Positions 1-12,645 of a stretch of DNA of 64,000 nucleotides are shown here, piece by piece (the first letter of the stretch is position 1; every line of letters starts with the position of its first letter). Origin of the DNA: Dioscorea cayenensis subsp. rotundata (Eukaryota > Streptophyta > Magnoliopsida > Dioscoreales > Dioscoreaceae); contig NC_052474.1 in the NCBI RefSeq assembly GCF_009730915.1, positions 1,027,501 to 1,091,500 on the forward strand, given 5' to 3'. Under the pieces are notes generated by a model, which worked only from the letters and a program-made list of their open reading frames with translations, ran no database searches and was not told the DNA's origin. The position numbers and the translations under genes were made by a program.

Positions 1-794
1 NNNNNNNNNNNNNNNNNNNNNNNNNNNNNNNNNNNNNNNNNNNNNNNNNNNNNNNNNNNNNNNNNNNNNNNNNNNNNNNNNNNNNNNNNNNNNNNNNNNN
101 NNNNNNNNNNNNNNNNNNNNNNNNNNNNNNNNNNNNNNNNNNNNNNNNNNNNNNNNNNNNNNNNNNNNNNNNNNNNNNNNNNNNNNNNNNNNNNNNNNNN
201 NNNNNNNNNNNNNNNNNNNNNNNNNNNNNNNNNNNNNNNNNNNNNNNNNNNNNNNNNNNNNNNNNNNNNNNNNNNNNNNNNNNNNNNNNNNNNNNNNNNN
301 NNNNNNNNNNNNNNNNNNNNNNNNNNNNNNNNNNNNNNNNNNNNNNNNNNNNNNNNNNNNNNNNNNNNNNNNNNNNNNNNNNNNNNNNNNNNNNNNNNNN
401 NNNNNNNNNNNNNNNNNNNNNNNNNNNNNNNNNNNNNNNNNNNNNNNNNNNNNNNNNNNNNNNNNNNNNNNNNNNNNNNNNNNNNNNNNNNNNNNNNNNN
501 NNNNNNNNNNNNNNNNNNNNNNNNNNNNNNNNNNNNNNNNNNNNNNNNNNNNNNNNNNNNNNNNNNNNNNNNNNNNNNNNNNNNNNNNNNNNNNNNNNNN
601 NNNNNNNNNNNNNNNNNNNNNNNNNNNNNNNNNNNNNNNNNNNNNNNNNNNNNNNNNNNNNNNNNNNNNNNNNNNNNNNNNNNNNNNNNNNNNNNNNNNN
701 NNNNNNNNNNNNNNNNNNNNNNNNNNNNNNNNNNNNNNNNNNNNNNNNNNNNNNNNNNNNNNNNNNNNNNNNNNNNNNNNNNNNNNNNNNNNNN
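1..794. other. assembly gap (run of N)
   Basis: All bases are N, so nothing can be read here. The sequence resumes at 795 in AT-rich DNA that leads into the promoter of the first gene. Confidence 0.99.
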
Positions 795-1242
795 TATAAA
801 ATAACAAATACAATTAATACAATATTGTAACTTACTACGGACATCTCTCTGTTATCTATCTCACATATCCAAATACCCCGACAAGAGGATGAAATATCAA
901 GAAGTTTGCATGCTAATTAAATCCTCTTTCTTATTTGCTTTTAATTTTAATTCAAGTATATATATATATATATATATATTCGAAAATACACATGTAAGCA
1001 TGTACTTTACAAGTTTCTAGATACAAACTATACATATATTTATGTTTAGTTCTACTAATATTAATTCAAAATAGCCCATCTTATCTAAATTCAAATTAAA
1101 GAAACAAACTCAAAATTACATCCTAGTTTGAACCTCATAATAATTTTTAAAATATTTAGAATAATCTATAAAAACAAATATATCCTAGCTACCCTATCAA
1201 GGTCTTTATACTCTAAAAAGTAAAAACTCACTTCTCTCTACG

Positions 1243-1260
1243 TATATAAATATATATAAA
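1243..1260 (+). promoter_or_regulatory. probable TATA region of the RING-H2 gene
   Basis: An AT-only stretch, TATAAATATATATAAA, lies about 55-70 bases before the ATG at 1315, which suits a plant TATA box with a short leader. The rest of 795-1314 is AT-rich with a (TA)n run near 957-980. No other site is recognisable. Confidence 0.4.
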
Positions 1261-1314
1261 CATCCGCTTCCTGTTCCTGTTCCTGTTCAAGAAGAGTAAA
1301 CAAAGAAAGAAGCA

Positions 1315-2196
1315 ATGGACTCTTACACTCCTTACCGTCACTCTGGCTTTCTGACAAGAGAAAACGGTGATTTTCAGTGGTCCTATGGACTGTGGCATCC
1401 GATCACAAATACAGATGCCAGCCACCTCTCAGCCTTGTCTATGCCTGCACCACCACCACCACCACCACCACCACCTACCTCTATAATAACTTTTATAATA
1501 TATTTTTTTTCTCATGACTTGCACTATCCGAGAGACAACGGTGAGGGCAGGACTCATCTATACGCAACACTATACACAACTGAGAGAAAAGAGTTCAACA
1601 AGATGAACATAATGCCTTTCATCACAAGTAAATCATCCGCAGAAGATGCCCTTCGAAATATGTTTTTGAACACCAGAACATGGAATGACATGGTCATCTC
1701 TGAGACTTGTAGTGAGATGCGTGAATCAATGTTCTCTGAGCTCTCGGAAAGTATCTTCTCTTTTCTAATTGATAGAGTATTTGAACATGAGGTTTCTGAG
1801 ATAGTCTTTGAAATTGATGTAGAAAAAGAGAGAGTGTTAACAGTAGATGACATACCGGAAGAAGAATATGATTTTTTAGAGTATTTGGTGGACTCCATTG
1901 ATCATGAGCTTGATGAGATTGAGGATTTGGTGGACTCCATTAATTATGACCTTCATGAGCAGGACTCTGAATATAGTTGTCCGGCACCACAGGTGCTTTT
2001 GGAGAGCATGGTGACGGAGGTGTTTCACAGTACTGAAGAAGAGGGCATGGGTTGTGTCATATGTTTAGAAGAGCTTGTTTCCGGCACAGAGGTGAAGCGT
2101 TTGCCATGCTTTCATTGCTTTCATGGACAATGCATTGATCGTTGGTTTCAAGAAATGGATAAATGCCCAATGTGTAGATTCACCTTGCCTGCATGA
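1315..2196 (+). CDS. RING-H2 finger protein, probable E3 ubiquitin ligase
   Basis: Single-exon gene of 293 residues. The C-terminus (about 247-287) holds a full RING-H2 finger: CVIC, then C, H, H and C in the CFHCFHGQC block, then CPMC. That gives all eight zinc ligands in C3H2C3 order. The tryptophan of IDRWF, which usually contacts the E2 enzyme, is present. By family knowledge it should pass ubiquitin from an E2 to a substrate. The middle (about 150-225) is very acidic and holds an internal repeat, EYLVDSID followed by EDLVDSIN. A run of nine prolines lies near residue 47, encoded by a CCA/CCACCA repeat, followed by a short hydrophobic stretch (ITFIIYFF). It is not clearly an ATL type, because no N-terminal membrane anchor plus GLD motif is seen. 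Substrate unknown. The start is the first ATG after the TATA-like region. Confidence 0.85.
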   Translation: MDSYTPYRHSGFLTRENGDFQWSYGLWHPITNTDASHLSALSMPAPPPPPPPPPTSIITFIIYFFSHDLHYPRDNGEGRTHLYATLYTTERKEFNKMNIMPFITSKSSAEDALRNMFLNTRTWNDMVISETCSEMRESMFSELSESIFSFLIDRVFEHEVSEIVFEIDVEKERVLTVDDIPEEEYDFLEYLVDSIDHELDEIEDLVDSINYDLHEQDSEYSCPAPQVLLESMVTEVFHSTEEEGMGCVICLEELVSGTEVKRLPCFHCFHGQCIDRWFQEMDKCPMCRFTLPA

Positions 2197-2399
2197 AGAT
2201 AATTAACAAGACTAGTCTGAGTGTTGTTAGTGCCGAAGATTTCTCTTAATAAAAAAAAATACTAATGTTTGATTGTGAATATCACTATATATGTTTTTTT
2301 TTTTACTAATATATCACTATGTATGTTTGTTCATGCTGCCGAAGATGAATATTAAATCAGAGTTGATTTTTGTTGTTCTTAGTTCCTAATAATATTTAT

Positions 2400-2485
2400 T
2401 TATTTATTTTTATTTTTATAAAAAATGGATAAATCAATGTTTTATTGAATAAAAAATACCAAATAGGTAGACAAATGCTGAAAAA
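2400..2485 (-). mobile_element. LINE 3'-end fragment (5'-truncated)
   Basis: Read on the minus strand, this ends with TTCAATAAAACATTGATTTA, then TCCATTTTTTATAAA and an A-rich tail. The same wording (AATAAA..., ...TTTATCCATTTT..., poly-A) recurs near 15985, 39500, 42600, 43110 and 60075. It fits the 3' tail of a plant LINE. No reverse-transcriptase reading frame remains here. Confidence 0.4.
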
Positions 2486-2900
2486 AAAAATATTACAAAC
2501 CGAAACATAGAAGGAGAGAAAAAAGACATGCAAAAATAGAAGGATAGGAAAAAAAAATGACGAAGTCACCGTCTAGTAACATAGGCATGTCTAATTTGAA
2601 GCATGTAGTGTCCAACTTTGAGGTAGTAGTATCTTGGTCCATCTTGCCAGTGAGATCCATGGCCCTTGCGTTCATGAAAGTTAAGAGAGCACTTAATTCG
2701 CCATGCCAACTGGTCCGCTCAAATTGATTAAAAACCTAAAATTAGATTCCAAAACTGAGGTCTCTAGTTATATTTAACAAAATTAACTTGCACTGTTTAT
2801 TATTTTGACATTGTGGTAACTCAGTGAGCAATTTGCTAATCTTAAAAAAATAAAAATAAAAATATACGCATAATTTTTTTAAAAATAAGTTATTAAACAG

Positions 2901-2962
2901 AATAATAATAATAATAATAATTATTATTATTATAATAATAATAATAATTATTATTATTATTT
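2901..2962. repeat. (AAT)n / (ATT)n microsatellite, palindromic
   Basis: Blocks of AAT repeats alternate with blocks of ATT repeats, so the tract can fold back on itself. The surrounding 2486-3337 is AT-rich with no gene-like sequence. Confidence 0.8.
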
Positions 2963-3337
2963 AATAAAAAAAGTTGAAAAGTGATATGAAGTTAATTAAT
3001 TTCAATTTTCAGCATTGCATTGATATTTTATTTTATAATCCAATTATAAATAAATAGATAGATCTAATTAAAATATTTAATATTTTATTTTATTATTCTC
3101 AAATTTAAAAAGTTTGATAAAATTATATACCACTAATTAAAATTTTAAGATTTTAATTTATTATAATAATATAATTATTGACAGATGTCTGACATTGAGA
3201 GGCCCAAATTGATCATTTAAGACAAATAAGATATACATATATCAATTTACATATACATACTTTTGTATTTCTCTGGGTTCTTGATGCATGAAATCAAATT
3301 TATTGATTACTTTCACTCAAGCTGGCACGCTACTTTG

Positions 3338-3766
3338 GCCCAAAACTTAGGTACGGGAAAAAATTCCCCTCATACCCGTTCTCGTGGGGATTACTCGGTT
3401 TCGAGGACTCCCCTTCAGGGATTACTCATTTTCAAGGTTTTTTGTTCTTGATTTTTTTTAATTAATTATTTTTTTACTATAAAAATACATCAAATATATT
3501 ATATTTAATCATATATATATATATAATATAAAAAAAATTATAATATTATATATAATATTTAAATTATATATTAGCCGGACGAGGTGAGGGAAGGGATTCC
3601 CTGTCCTAGCCCCCACCCGCCCGACGGGCATTTACATCCCCGGGACCCCGCCCCTAGCCCTGACCCTTCTCTATATTAAGTTTAGCCTTGGCCTTAGCCC
3701 CATCGGATGGGGAATTGGGTTTTTCATTGACTCATCGTGTCTCGGGCAAATTGACAACCCTAGCTA
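3338..3766. repeat. GC-rich dispersed repeat, possibly hAT-derived
   Basis: An island of C/G-rich sequence (CCCCACCCGCCCGACGGGC, CCCCGGGACCCCGCCC) sits in AT-rich DNA. One edge reads TTGACAACCCTAG. Plants carry a common non-autonomous repeat with such CCCGTCCCC wording. The flanks GCTACTTT (left) and GCTACCTT (right) could be an 8-bp target duplication with one change, as hAT elements make. The inner part (3450-3570) is AT-rich. Terminal inverted repeats are not convincing. Confidence 0.35.
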
Positions 3767-4213
3767 CCTTTTGTTTCACGTGTGTGTATATGCATATCAT
3801 TTGAGGCTAATTGTATTTTATTTCTTTTAAACATTTGTCTTAAAAAAATAAAAATAAAAAGAATACTTGAATTAAAATAAAACTAAATAAATAATTGTAT
3901 GTTGGTCTATTAGCATTGAATCTTTCTTTTATCTGGGTGTTTGTTTTAGAAAAGATCCAATTCAAGTATTTATTAAGTTTGCAGTTACACTTTAAACTTG
4001 TGGGGAGTATTTATTACCTATTTATAAAAAAATAATAATAAATACCAAAAATACGGAGGTATACATACAAGGGACTACAACGAACTTCCATTCAAAATGA
4101 ATAAAGTCACTACAAGGGAAACAAAATCTTCAAAACTTCAATTAAATAATTTAACAGTAATCCTGGGAGAACATTAATTTCCAATAAATTTTCGACTTTT
4201 GTGCGCAGTGTGC

Positions 4214-4248
<35 letters not shown>

Positions 4249-4366
4249 TTGTAATAAAGGTTGACCCATATATTTTTAAGAATGTACGTTTTTACATGTT
4301 AGACACTCAAGCCAGATATCATATATGTATATTTGTGTTCATGTTCAGAAGCATGGTAGTGATAAG

Positions 4367-5533
4367 TGTTAGTGCAACCGCACTATTTATTGGCATGATT
4401 TGACACCTAGATCAAGTGACGTGGCAAATAAGGGTGACAAAAGCATAATTGATGATGTGGCAAGCATGGTGACATGGCAAGCGAGACTCTGAGTGCAAAG
4501 AAATATCTTGAAGATCTCGATGGAGCTATTTTTAAGTAAGTCTCAACATGGAGCCAAAATATCTCGAAGATCATGGTGAAAACTATCTTAAAGATCTTGG
4601 TGGAGTTATTTTTTTAGCGAACGATTACATTTCGAAGACAAGATCATATCAACACCATATTTAGGTGATTTGATTGAAGACTAAATATGATGGAGCTAAA
4701 TTAAAGAAAGATCTATTCATGGCATGAAGGAGATATGATTTGAAGAATCCTCGATGAGAATCATCGAAGTCTATTAACGACAAGATTTGAGGAACAAACT
4801 TGGGTGAATTGAAGATCAAGTTTGGAGAATCTTTGAAGACCAAATTTAGGAGAATTTGGCAAGTTTCATGGAAGACGCATGAGGGACGTCGCGCCCTTGC
4901 GAGGGGACTCGCGTGATGAGGAACCGAGGAGGTAGAGCTAGTTCTGCCCGGTCAAGGGATCGGGAGATTTGGGCTGCATCGGCTCGGGACTAAGCATGAC
5001 CGGGAGGTTGATGGGTCTTGAGGTCGTCATCGCACGTAACCGGAACTCGATCAAGTCGCTGAGTTAGGGCCATGTTGCAATTCATGTTACAACGAGGGAG
5101 TTGCAATGACTAATTTCGCGAGTTTTTAAATTAGTAGCCAGCGGAGATTCTAAAAGAGGTATGTGCTTATATTTGGGGACGTTGAGGCGCCTATATAAAG
5201 CTCTACTTTGCTCGTAGATTGTAAGGTGTGACTCTTGAGTGACTCTTTCGAGGAGAGTGTGTGAGCACCAAACAATCTGAGAGGGTAGTGATCTTCATTG
5301 TTGAGAGTGTGAGTGACAAGTGTTTGTACTCATCTATTTTTACCTCTTTTAGTGGATTGTTTTATCTCCGGGCTTGGCCCCAGGGACGTAGGCGAGTGGA
5401 GCCGAACCGGGTTACCAACGTTGTGTGTCTCCTTGTGTTTGTTTGTTTGCTTTTTCTTTATTGGTTTGTGTGAGACTTATATGAGTGATTAAGTGTTACT
5501 TAATACCCACAAACCACACCGGAGGAACTAACA
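4367..5533 (+). mobile_element. solo LTR of a Copia-type retrotransposon
   Basis: The 1167-bp element begins TGTTAG and ends CTAACA, a perfect 6-bp inverted terminus of TG...CA type. It is flanked by an identical 5-bp target duplication, ATAAG (4362-4366 and 5534-5538). A TATA-like CTATATAAAG lies near 5190. Downstream of it the text CCCAGGGACGTAGGCGAGTG followed by GCCGAACCGGGTTA is the wording often seen in the R/U5 part of plant Copia LTRs. No internal coding region is present on either side, so recombination between two LTRs probably removed it. The intact target duplication suggests the insertion is not very old. The family below Copia level is not resolved. Confidence 0.8.
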
Positions 5534-5538
5534 ATAAG

Positions 5539-7172
5539 TGTCCCATATATGCTATTTTTTATTTTATTTTGTATTTTTTTTATTGTAGTTAAAGAACACG
5601 TGTTGTGATAGGAAAGGAAAATAAAAAATAAAAAATAAAATAAAATAAAATAAACTGATTCTGAAATAAGAGGAATTGACTTGTATATTTGCCTATAATC
5701 TTGTATACTGCCACTCCGTTGATTTTAAGTTTAAATTTTCATTTTGTCTGGTATGATAAAGATGAACTTGGTTGTCTGCAATTAAAAGGTTCATGTGATA
5801 AAGGATAAATCTCATTTTTCATTGTATGATTCTCCAAGCCTAACTCCTCGTCTTCCTCTACAGTCACTGAGATTCAACGTACAAGACACATGATATACAC
5901 CACAAGATCCTACCAGATCGGTTTCAAAGCTTGCTCGCCGGAACTCATGATGCGGGGCGTATTGAGGAGATGGCATGCGCGTTCATGCGGAAGTGGGACA
6001 CAAAGTAATAAGGGTATTTTGGTAATTCGCCAGGGCAGGGTAGAGTTTTTAGGGTTACTTGGGCCTAGTCCGATGAGAAACGGGCTAACAAACACAGTCA
6101 CCGGGTTCTTTGTGCAAACTCGTGAGTCATCGCTATTTTTAGTAATAATTGATTTCGCTATTTTCTTTTTCTAGAAATCTCGATTTATAGTTCAGCTTTA
6201 TAGTACTTTTATTTCTGTTTCACTCTTTTTATTTCTTTTCACGATATTTGAAAAATTACCAATTTTTGGTATATTTTCGAATTATCTCCGCTTTTTAAAG
6301 CTTAATTTCATATCTTTGATTTTTTTCCCTATTTAATGTAGTTCACTGCGAGAGAATTCAGTTTTGTAATAGCTTATTCTCTCGGGTAATAAAAATTTAC
6401 TCTTTTTCCGATTCCCTGCTATCTTTAATCAGCAGGGCTTTTGAAGAGCCAGACGGGTATTCGTGCGCGAATCAACAGTTCGAGTATACCGCTGCATCAA
6501 CTCATGTCTGAAAGCGATCTGGATTTCGGCGTTCATCACCTCCGGTGAAGGTGGCTAACTGATGACGAGCCTTGCATGTTATTTATGGAGTTGTATGGGA
6601 TGGAAGACACGTGTAATTTAAAAGAAAAAGCACCGGCTACTTCTTTGGTTCGACACGTGCCAGATGGTAGGGGTTCACGAGTTTTAAAAAAGAGAGACGG
6701 TGCATGAGCTGCCACGTTACACAAATTCCTGTTTTATAGGTAGTTGACTTGATGATGATGGTGGTAAATTTGTTATTTGTTAAGATATTATGAGATTTTA
6801 AGATATTTTTATAAGTATAAACCTTTTTTCATTTTCCATTTTAGTCATTCCTCTGAATAATATCAAATGTACTAATCATCTCCATATTAAGTAAAAGTAG
6901 CATCATCTCTATCTACACGGCAAGAACCACACACTGCTATGTATTTTTTTATTATGTATTTATTTTATTTATCTTTTATTTTTAATTTAAATATTTGTAC
7001 ATATATTTATATATTTTTATTTAGTGAAAATTAGAGTAGTAGGTCAACCTAAATTAAACATGAAACATAGTTAAATATCAAAAAGCAGCAGCAGCAGCAG
7101 CTTATGTGCATCACGATTAAAGCGGGGGGAAAAAGAAACCAAGGAGGATCTCATCTCATGATCGGAGAGACT
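5539..7172. repeat. gene-free stretch with a possible LTR relic
   Basis: No gene is recognisable. About 5995-6545 is less AT-rich than its surroundings. It contains CTCTCGGGTAATAAA and, further on, a short direct-repeat hairpin, wording that resembles the 3' half of a Ty3-type LTR, but no ends or target duplication could be set. 6880-7140 is AT-rich and contains a (GCA)n run near 7084-7101. Confidence 0.25.
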
Positions 7173-8102
7173 TCAACCCTGTAGAAACTCAGCAGTGTTC
7201 TCAACGCCAACTTCATCCTCATCCTCATCCAAGCTCCATAAGAAATAAGCTTGCGCCCCAAGCACAAAACTACATCCAACATCATCATCATCATTATATG
7301 ATATTTTTTTTTATTTATAAATTAAAAAAATTAATTTTAAAAAACTAATTTTTTTAATTATTTATGAAAAAAAAAAAAGTACCGATCATCAGGAGAGGCT
7401 TTGGCAGCAAGGTCATAGTAATGGCCGGCCTTCGTCTTCTCTCCCTCATCCCACAAAAGCTTAGCGTACAACGAGAGCAAATCACCATCCCGAGGACTCA
7501 ATACTATTGCTCTCGAATAGTACTTCTCCGCCTCACCAAAATCCCCTATTACCTAATGAAATTCAAATTTTTTCAGATTTAAAATTTAAGAAAAAAGTTG
7601 AGAAAAATTCACAACAAAAGAAAAAAAAAATCCGAAGAATCATTGGTACCTCGTGCAAGAACTGGCCGTAATTCCTGAGAAGCAAGGTGTTGTTAGGATC
7701 GGAGCTTAGCATCGATTTATAGTATTCGGAAACGATCTCGTTCTGGCTCTGATCTCCACCGCCGCCACCACCACGGCCGCGGGTTCTTGTCTGCTTACCG
7801 GAACCAAACCCGCCGCCGAATTCCATCTCCAACCTCTCCTCCTCATCCTCCCCCACTACCGTCCCGGGGAACGACGCAAGAGCGATAACGCGAGCCGATC
7901 CGGCCAGATCGGTGTCAGATCTGGCTCTCCGGAGATGTTCCGAATCGATCTGGATGTTGTTACCTTTCTTCTCTCCCTGTGAAGCCGATCGCGGAGAGAA
8001 GGTGAAGGTCCTGTTCCATCTGATACCTTTCAGTGATCGGATCGAGAAGTGGATCGGCACGCCGCCGCCGCCGCCGCTCCGGAGCAAGAGAGATGTTTTC
8101 AT
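7173..8102 (-). CDS. TPR-like superfamily protein, three exons
   Basis: Exons 8102-7650, 7552-7383 and 7269-7173 join in phase to 239 residues. Each junction is GT-AG: GAG|GTACC, ...ATTAG|GTAATA, GATCG|GTAC and ATGTAG|TTTTG. The second half holds TPR-like helix pairs: SEYYKSMLSSDPNNTLLLRN, then the segment from GDFGEAEKYYSRAIVLSPRD, then DLLSLYAKLLWDEGEKTKAG and ASPDDRFVLGAQAYFLWSLD. These match a plant-specific family of short TPR-like proteins that end in an acidic tail. The first 115 residues are low-complexity: a glycine run encoded by GCC/GCG repeats, basic stretches, and EDEEERLEMEFGGGFG. TPR folds bind other proteins, but no partner is known to me. The start is the ATG at 8102. A later ATG (before EFGGGF) would give a shorter form. 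Confidence 0.8.
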
Positions 8103-8210
8103 GGCCGATCGAATCGAAGAAAGAGATCGAAAAAGTCAAATCGAGAAGGGTTTGGGAAGCCGAGAGGTGCTCGATTTCTCTCTTTTTCTCTTTAACCACC
8201 ATTAAAAACA

Positions 8211-11189
8211 CTTGAAGACCTTTATTTATAGCGCCGGCTAATTACTGATTAAATTTTTAATCTAATTAAATTATGATATATATTTTTTTTTATTATATAT
8301 TTTTAAAATTTTAAAATTTTATATTTTATATTATTAGAATTCGAGAAAAATTAGGAAATATCAGATGATGGTGTTCTGAAATGGAGGCCAAGTGTGCACG
8401 GAGCACGTGATAGCGTCTTTCGGGTTTGGGTTTGCTTTTTCCCGTAAAAGGTCGACACGTGGAGGATTGTGAGGTTTACGAGGGTGTTTGGATAGACGGT
8501 GGAGGGAGTGACACGTGTGTTAAGATTATTGGGTATTTGACCCTTAGCATGTGCTACAGATGAGTGTTTTGTTGAAGGTGTTACCTTTTTATTATTAAAT
8601 ATTGTCCTGATTAGTTGTTATTCTTCGCTTGCTTGCTTTGGAGTGACTTCAAGATTATAAGAATCTTTAGTCATCACTCGATCTAGAAGTTTTATTTGTC
8701 TGTAATTATCTAATTATACTTTTAATTGTTTTTTAAAATAAATTTAATCTTATTAAGTTGATGGAAAAAGAAATTTATAAAATAAAAAAATAAGTTAAAT
8801 ATTTATAAAATTTTAATTCAAATATTTTTTAAATTTTAGTAAAATTTATAATGAGACAAAAGACTAGTGGAATACCAAATGTATGTTTGATATTATATAT
8901 AAATATAATAATTTTTTAATCTTTTATTTATTTATGGATTAAAACTATTAAGAGTTTTAGAATCAAATAAATCTCTTATCGCATGTGTTTTTTGTTCACA
9001 TATTTAAAAATTTGAATTCAAAATCATTTCGCATAATCCATACAAACCTCTACCACTGTGATTAATCTTTATTCATAAAATATAACATTTTTATTTAAGG
9101 TAAAAACAAACATTAATGCGTCATTTCATGAACAACAATATAATTGTTTTTATGTAAAGAGCTAGAATATTAGTTAACAAGCATTTGATTAACTGTTGTA
9201 TTTGTAATATAAAACAGATAACTATTTTAGTTATATTAAATATTACAATTAAAGTAGAATTATTTTTAATCACTCATAAATAATTATATCTTAAAATTTG
9301 ATAATTATATATACATAATTTAATTTTGTTATAAAATAGAAAAGTCACATGAACCTCTATCCTTTCATTTGAGAGTAAAATAAAACTACTACTCTTTTGC
9401 TTTTGATGTAGTTATCAAAAAATATTATGTGATATCAACAATAAAAAAATAAATAAATAAACAACAAAATCGATAACTTAAAGCTGAATTTATTCTGAAT
9501 ATGAATATAAAGAATAAGTTATTAAAGATTCCTTCTATGCCGGCGACTGCCTCTTTCACACTAGACGCTGAATAATGTTAATGTTCAATGTTGACGTTGA
9601 TGTGGATGCTGATGAACGGAAATGATATATAATTCCTTCTCACTCAGTCAATCGCTTTAGTGATTTGTAATCAACGGTGAAAGAGTAGAGCTAGAGTAAA
9701 TGGCAAGCACTCAAATCAAATAACCAGACACCAAAACAAAAGCCATCAAATGCTCCACACAACCCTGAGTGTCCCAAACTGTGGTCCAGTTGGGCCAGCT
9801 CTGCTTAAAGTCTCCTGGTTTCGTATCTCTCATTTGATTTTCTAATCCAATAAAAGACGAGTTTATTTTGTTCATTTATTCATCATCCTATGGCTAGATG
9901 ACAGGTAGAGAACTCCTCCTTCGTTCAATTAAAAAGAATGAGTGCGTGCTTGTGACCCCATCTTCTCACTCACTCTCACTTTCATGCTTCAGGCTAATGA
10001 GTTTGATTGATGGCAAAGGATGTGTTGCTTTTTTTATTTTTCTTTCTTTTTGTTGTTTTTCAAGAAGTGTGATTGGATATTAATCTTATTAATGAAAATG
10101 GTGATCTTAATTAGTTCTGGTTTTGATTATGATTGTTATTACAGACACAGGCAATGCTGTTCAGTAATAGTCTCAAAGATGGTTTTTAGTGCAAATTGAG
10201 ATGTGAAATTAATGATAGGCAATAATGCACAAAACCTGGATGCGGGGCTGGCTGAATATTGCGTCCACAGTTAGTAAGTTGCATAATACCATGAGCACAT
10301 GCAACTCCTTGTGGTATTGGCGGTTTGCTTTCCTGTATGCCCTGATGAAAATCATTTTAATTGACTTCCAATAAAATTATATATATATATATAGGGAAAT
10401 GATAATTTAGATACTTCGTAAACTACTGTCATCTATGGACGCTCTAATTACAACATTTAATCATTATCCAATGATATTTGTTTATATAAATACTATTTAT
10501 AATTATTGTATGGCACTATAGAACATGTTTTGATACTGTTTACGATGATCATAACTGTTCAGTGAATGTTCTTAAATTACTGGTCCTTATATATATATAT
10601 ATATAATCTTGTAATGTAGTGTCCCATATATATCATTAAAATATATTATTAAATATTAAAAATTCAAAAAATATAAATTTATCATTAAAAGTTTCAACAA
10701 GCGCAATTAAGTTAATATTTACTTTTTAAATTCAAATCGAGTTTTTGATTTAAAAAAAAATACTATTTTTGTATGATTGTATCTATACATCTAAATTCTA
10801 AATGTTTTTAATAGTCCTCAAATTAATATTTTTTGTATAAATATTATTTAAAAAAAACTTGTTATCTCGATCACAATTAAACAAAAATTAACACCGCAAA
10901 AATCTAATAAAAACTTATTAGAATGATATAGTTAAAAAAAAAAAAAAACAAATTTCATGGAGCATTATATAATATTTAATCTCAAAAAAAAAACATACAC
11001 ACACACACACGTAATTAACTGAATTTTCAGTGTATAAATGAGGAAAACCCAAGTTTTAAATATATTTAGAAAATCAAAAACAACAACTATATTTTTCAGC
11101 TATTTTTTAGTTGTCTCAAAAACTAAAACATGCGCTTCCATCCATGCATGAACCTTCTCAAGCCTTGAGAGAAGTGCGCTTTTACTTGA
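8211..11189. other. AT-rich intergenic stretch, no gene seen
   Basis: This lies between the TPR gene and a possible transcript near 11.2 kb. It is AT-rich with short (TA)n runs near 10381 and 10595 and a (CA)n run near 10995. Reading frames are short and do not resemble known proteins. No terminal repeats or RNA genes were recognised. Confidence 0.6.
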
Positions 11190-12645
11190 ATATTTATATT
11201 GTAATACACTGCATATGCAATATGTTCCTGAGTAAAAACAAAATAGTCAATTTATGAGCAGAGAAATCAAACTGAGTGTCACGTGACGAGATGGTCCCCA
11301 AAGTATGAGCTTTCATGCAGTACAGACAGATGCATGCATGGGCACAGTTTGGCTCATAGCTGCTGTAGTGGGAACCCATACACTCTCAGGTTACCATCAA
11401 TCTGCACAAGAACACAAATCAAAGCCATTCTTCCGACAGGTCAATTAGGAAGCCTAATATCATCAGTTTATTACTCTAATTTTCAGCAAAGTTTTCAATT
11501 AATACATAGAAAGCAAGTCATACCTTCTCAGCCATCAGACAAAAGGAATAATATCATCTGCTGGATAGCCAAAAACCTGCTCTTTATTTCCGTAATAGTA
11601 GCCACATGCTGTTATCAAGGAAAGAAACAAAGACTCTGGCACTTGAGCGGCTGAGCCTGACTTAAAGTGGTTATTAAGGTCCACCTTACCTTATGAATGA
11701 ATGCATCAAGAAGTAAAGCAGCCTAATTCCATGCCTTGAAAAGCAATTAGGCACCTTTTAATGATTGAAAAGGTTGGTAAACCAGTTCTATCATGCAACT
11801 TGGAGCTGTAACAGCTTAGTGATGCAAACCCATTGATTCATGGAAAACTCTACATGACTTTGTAAAGGAACAGTGACAAGTCACAGAGCCAGAGACCTTC
11901 ATTTCAATACTTACATGATGCACCAAGATCATTTGATATCTCAATTATGTCATTGCTGATGATTTTTAAGGGGAGGGATATTTTAAACACTATGACGTTG
12001 AATGAGAGGAGCTCATTATACCTACAACCCTATCCTGGCCCTCTTAAAGCATAACCTTGTGGACATCGTTGTCATAAGTCACGGCAAATATGATGGCCAA
12101 TCCCTAATAAACCTCTGGTACGACACAAAGAAAGAAAACAAACAAGTCCAATCAAACAGCTCTAGGCAATAATACACATCTTAAATAAAGGCAACAACTT
12201 CCAATGACTCAATGAGAATAAGTATTTCTGTTTACATATGGCTGCAACCATGTTTCAAGCCTTGCATAGATCTTGAAATAACATGTGAGGTGTACTAATT
12301 CGGAGAAACAGTGTGCAAAATAACAAAACTCTTTGTAACCCTCCTGACTCCTTAACAATCAATTTTAATTAATAATCAATTTTAGCATGTCACCACTAAG
12401 CTATTCATCTGCATAAACTGAACTTCAAATGGAAATATAAACATCAAAATGCTGAATGCTAACATTCATGAGCATTTCTCTGGATATGGTTTAACAAAAT
12501 GTACACTATGATCTGTGTTTTGTCTCGACTCAAACACAGATAAGCAGAAATTACAAACAAAAGACAATATAGAAATGCTCTATAAAATGCCAAAAGAGCC
12601 TTTATCATTCACAGCAATAAGTAGCATACCCACTAAACGACAACA
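11190..12645 (-). other. possible extended 3' region or non-coding transcript
   Basis: No protein is recognised. The base composition is more gene-like (less AT-rich) than the flanks, and it lies directly downstream of the Vma12-type gene on the same strand. A good intron-like pair is visible on the minus strand at 11523-11402: donor GAGAAG|GTATGA and acceptor TTCTTGTGCAG|ATTG. This could be part of a long spliced 3' UTR, a separate non-coding RNA, or chance. Confidence 0.25.

Noticed and set aside
5261-5473. 70-codon open frame inside the solo LTR
   Set aside because: It lies within the LTR itself, starts and ends without context and matches no protein.
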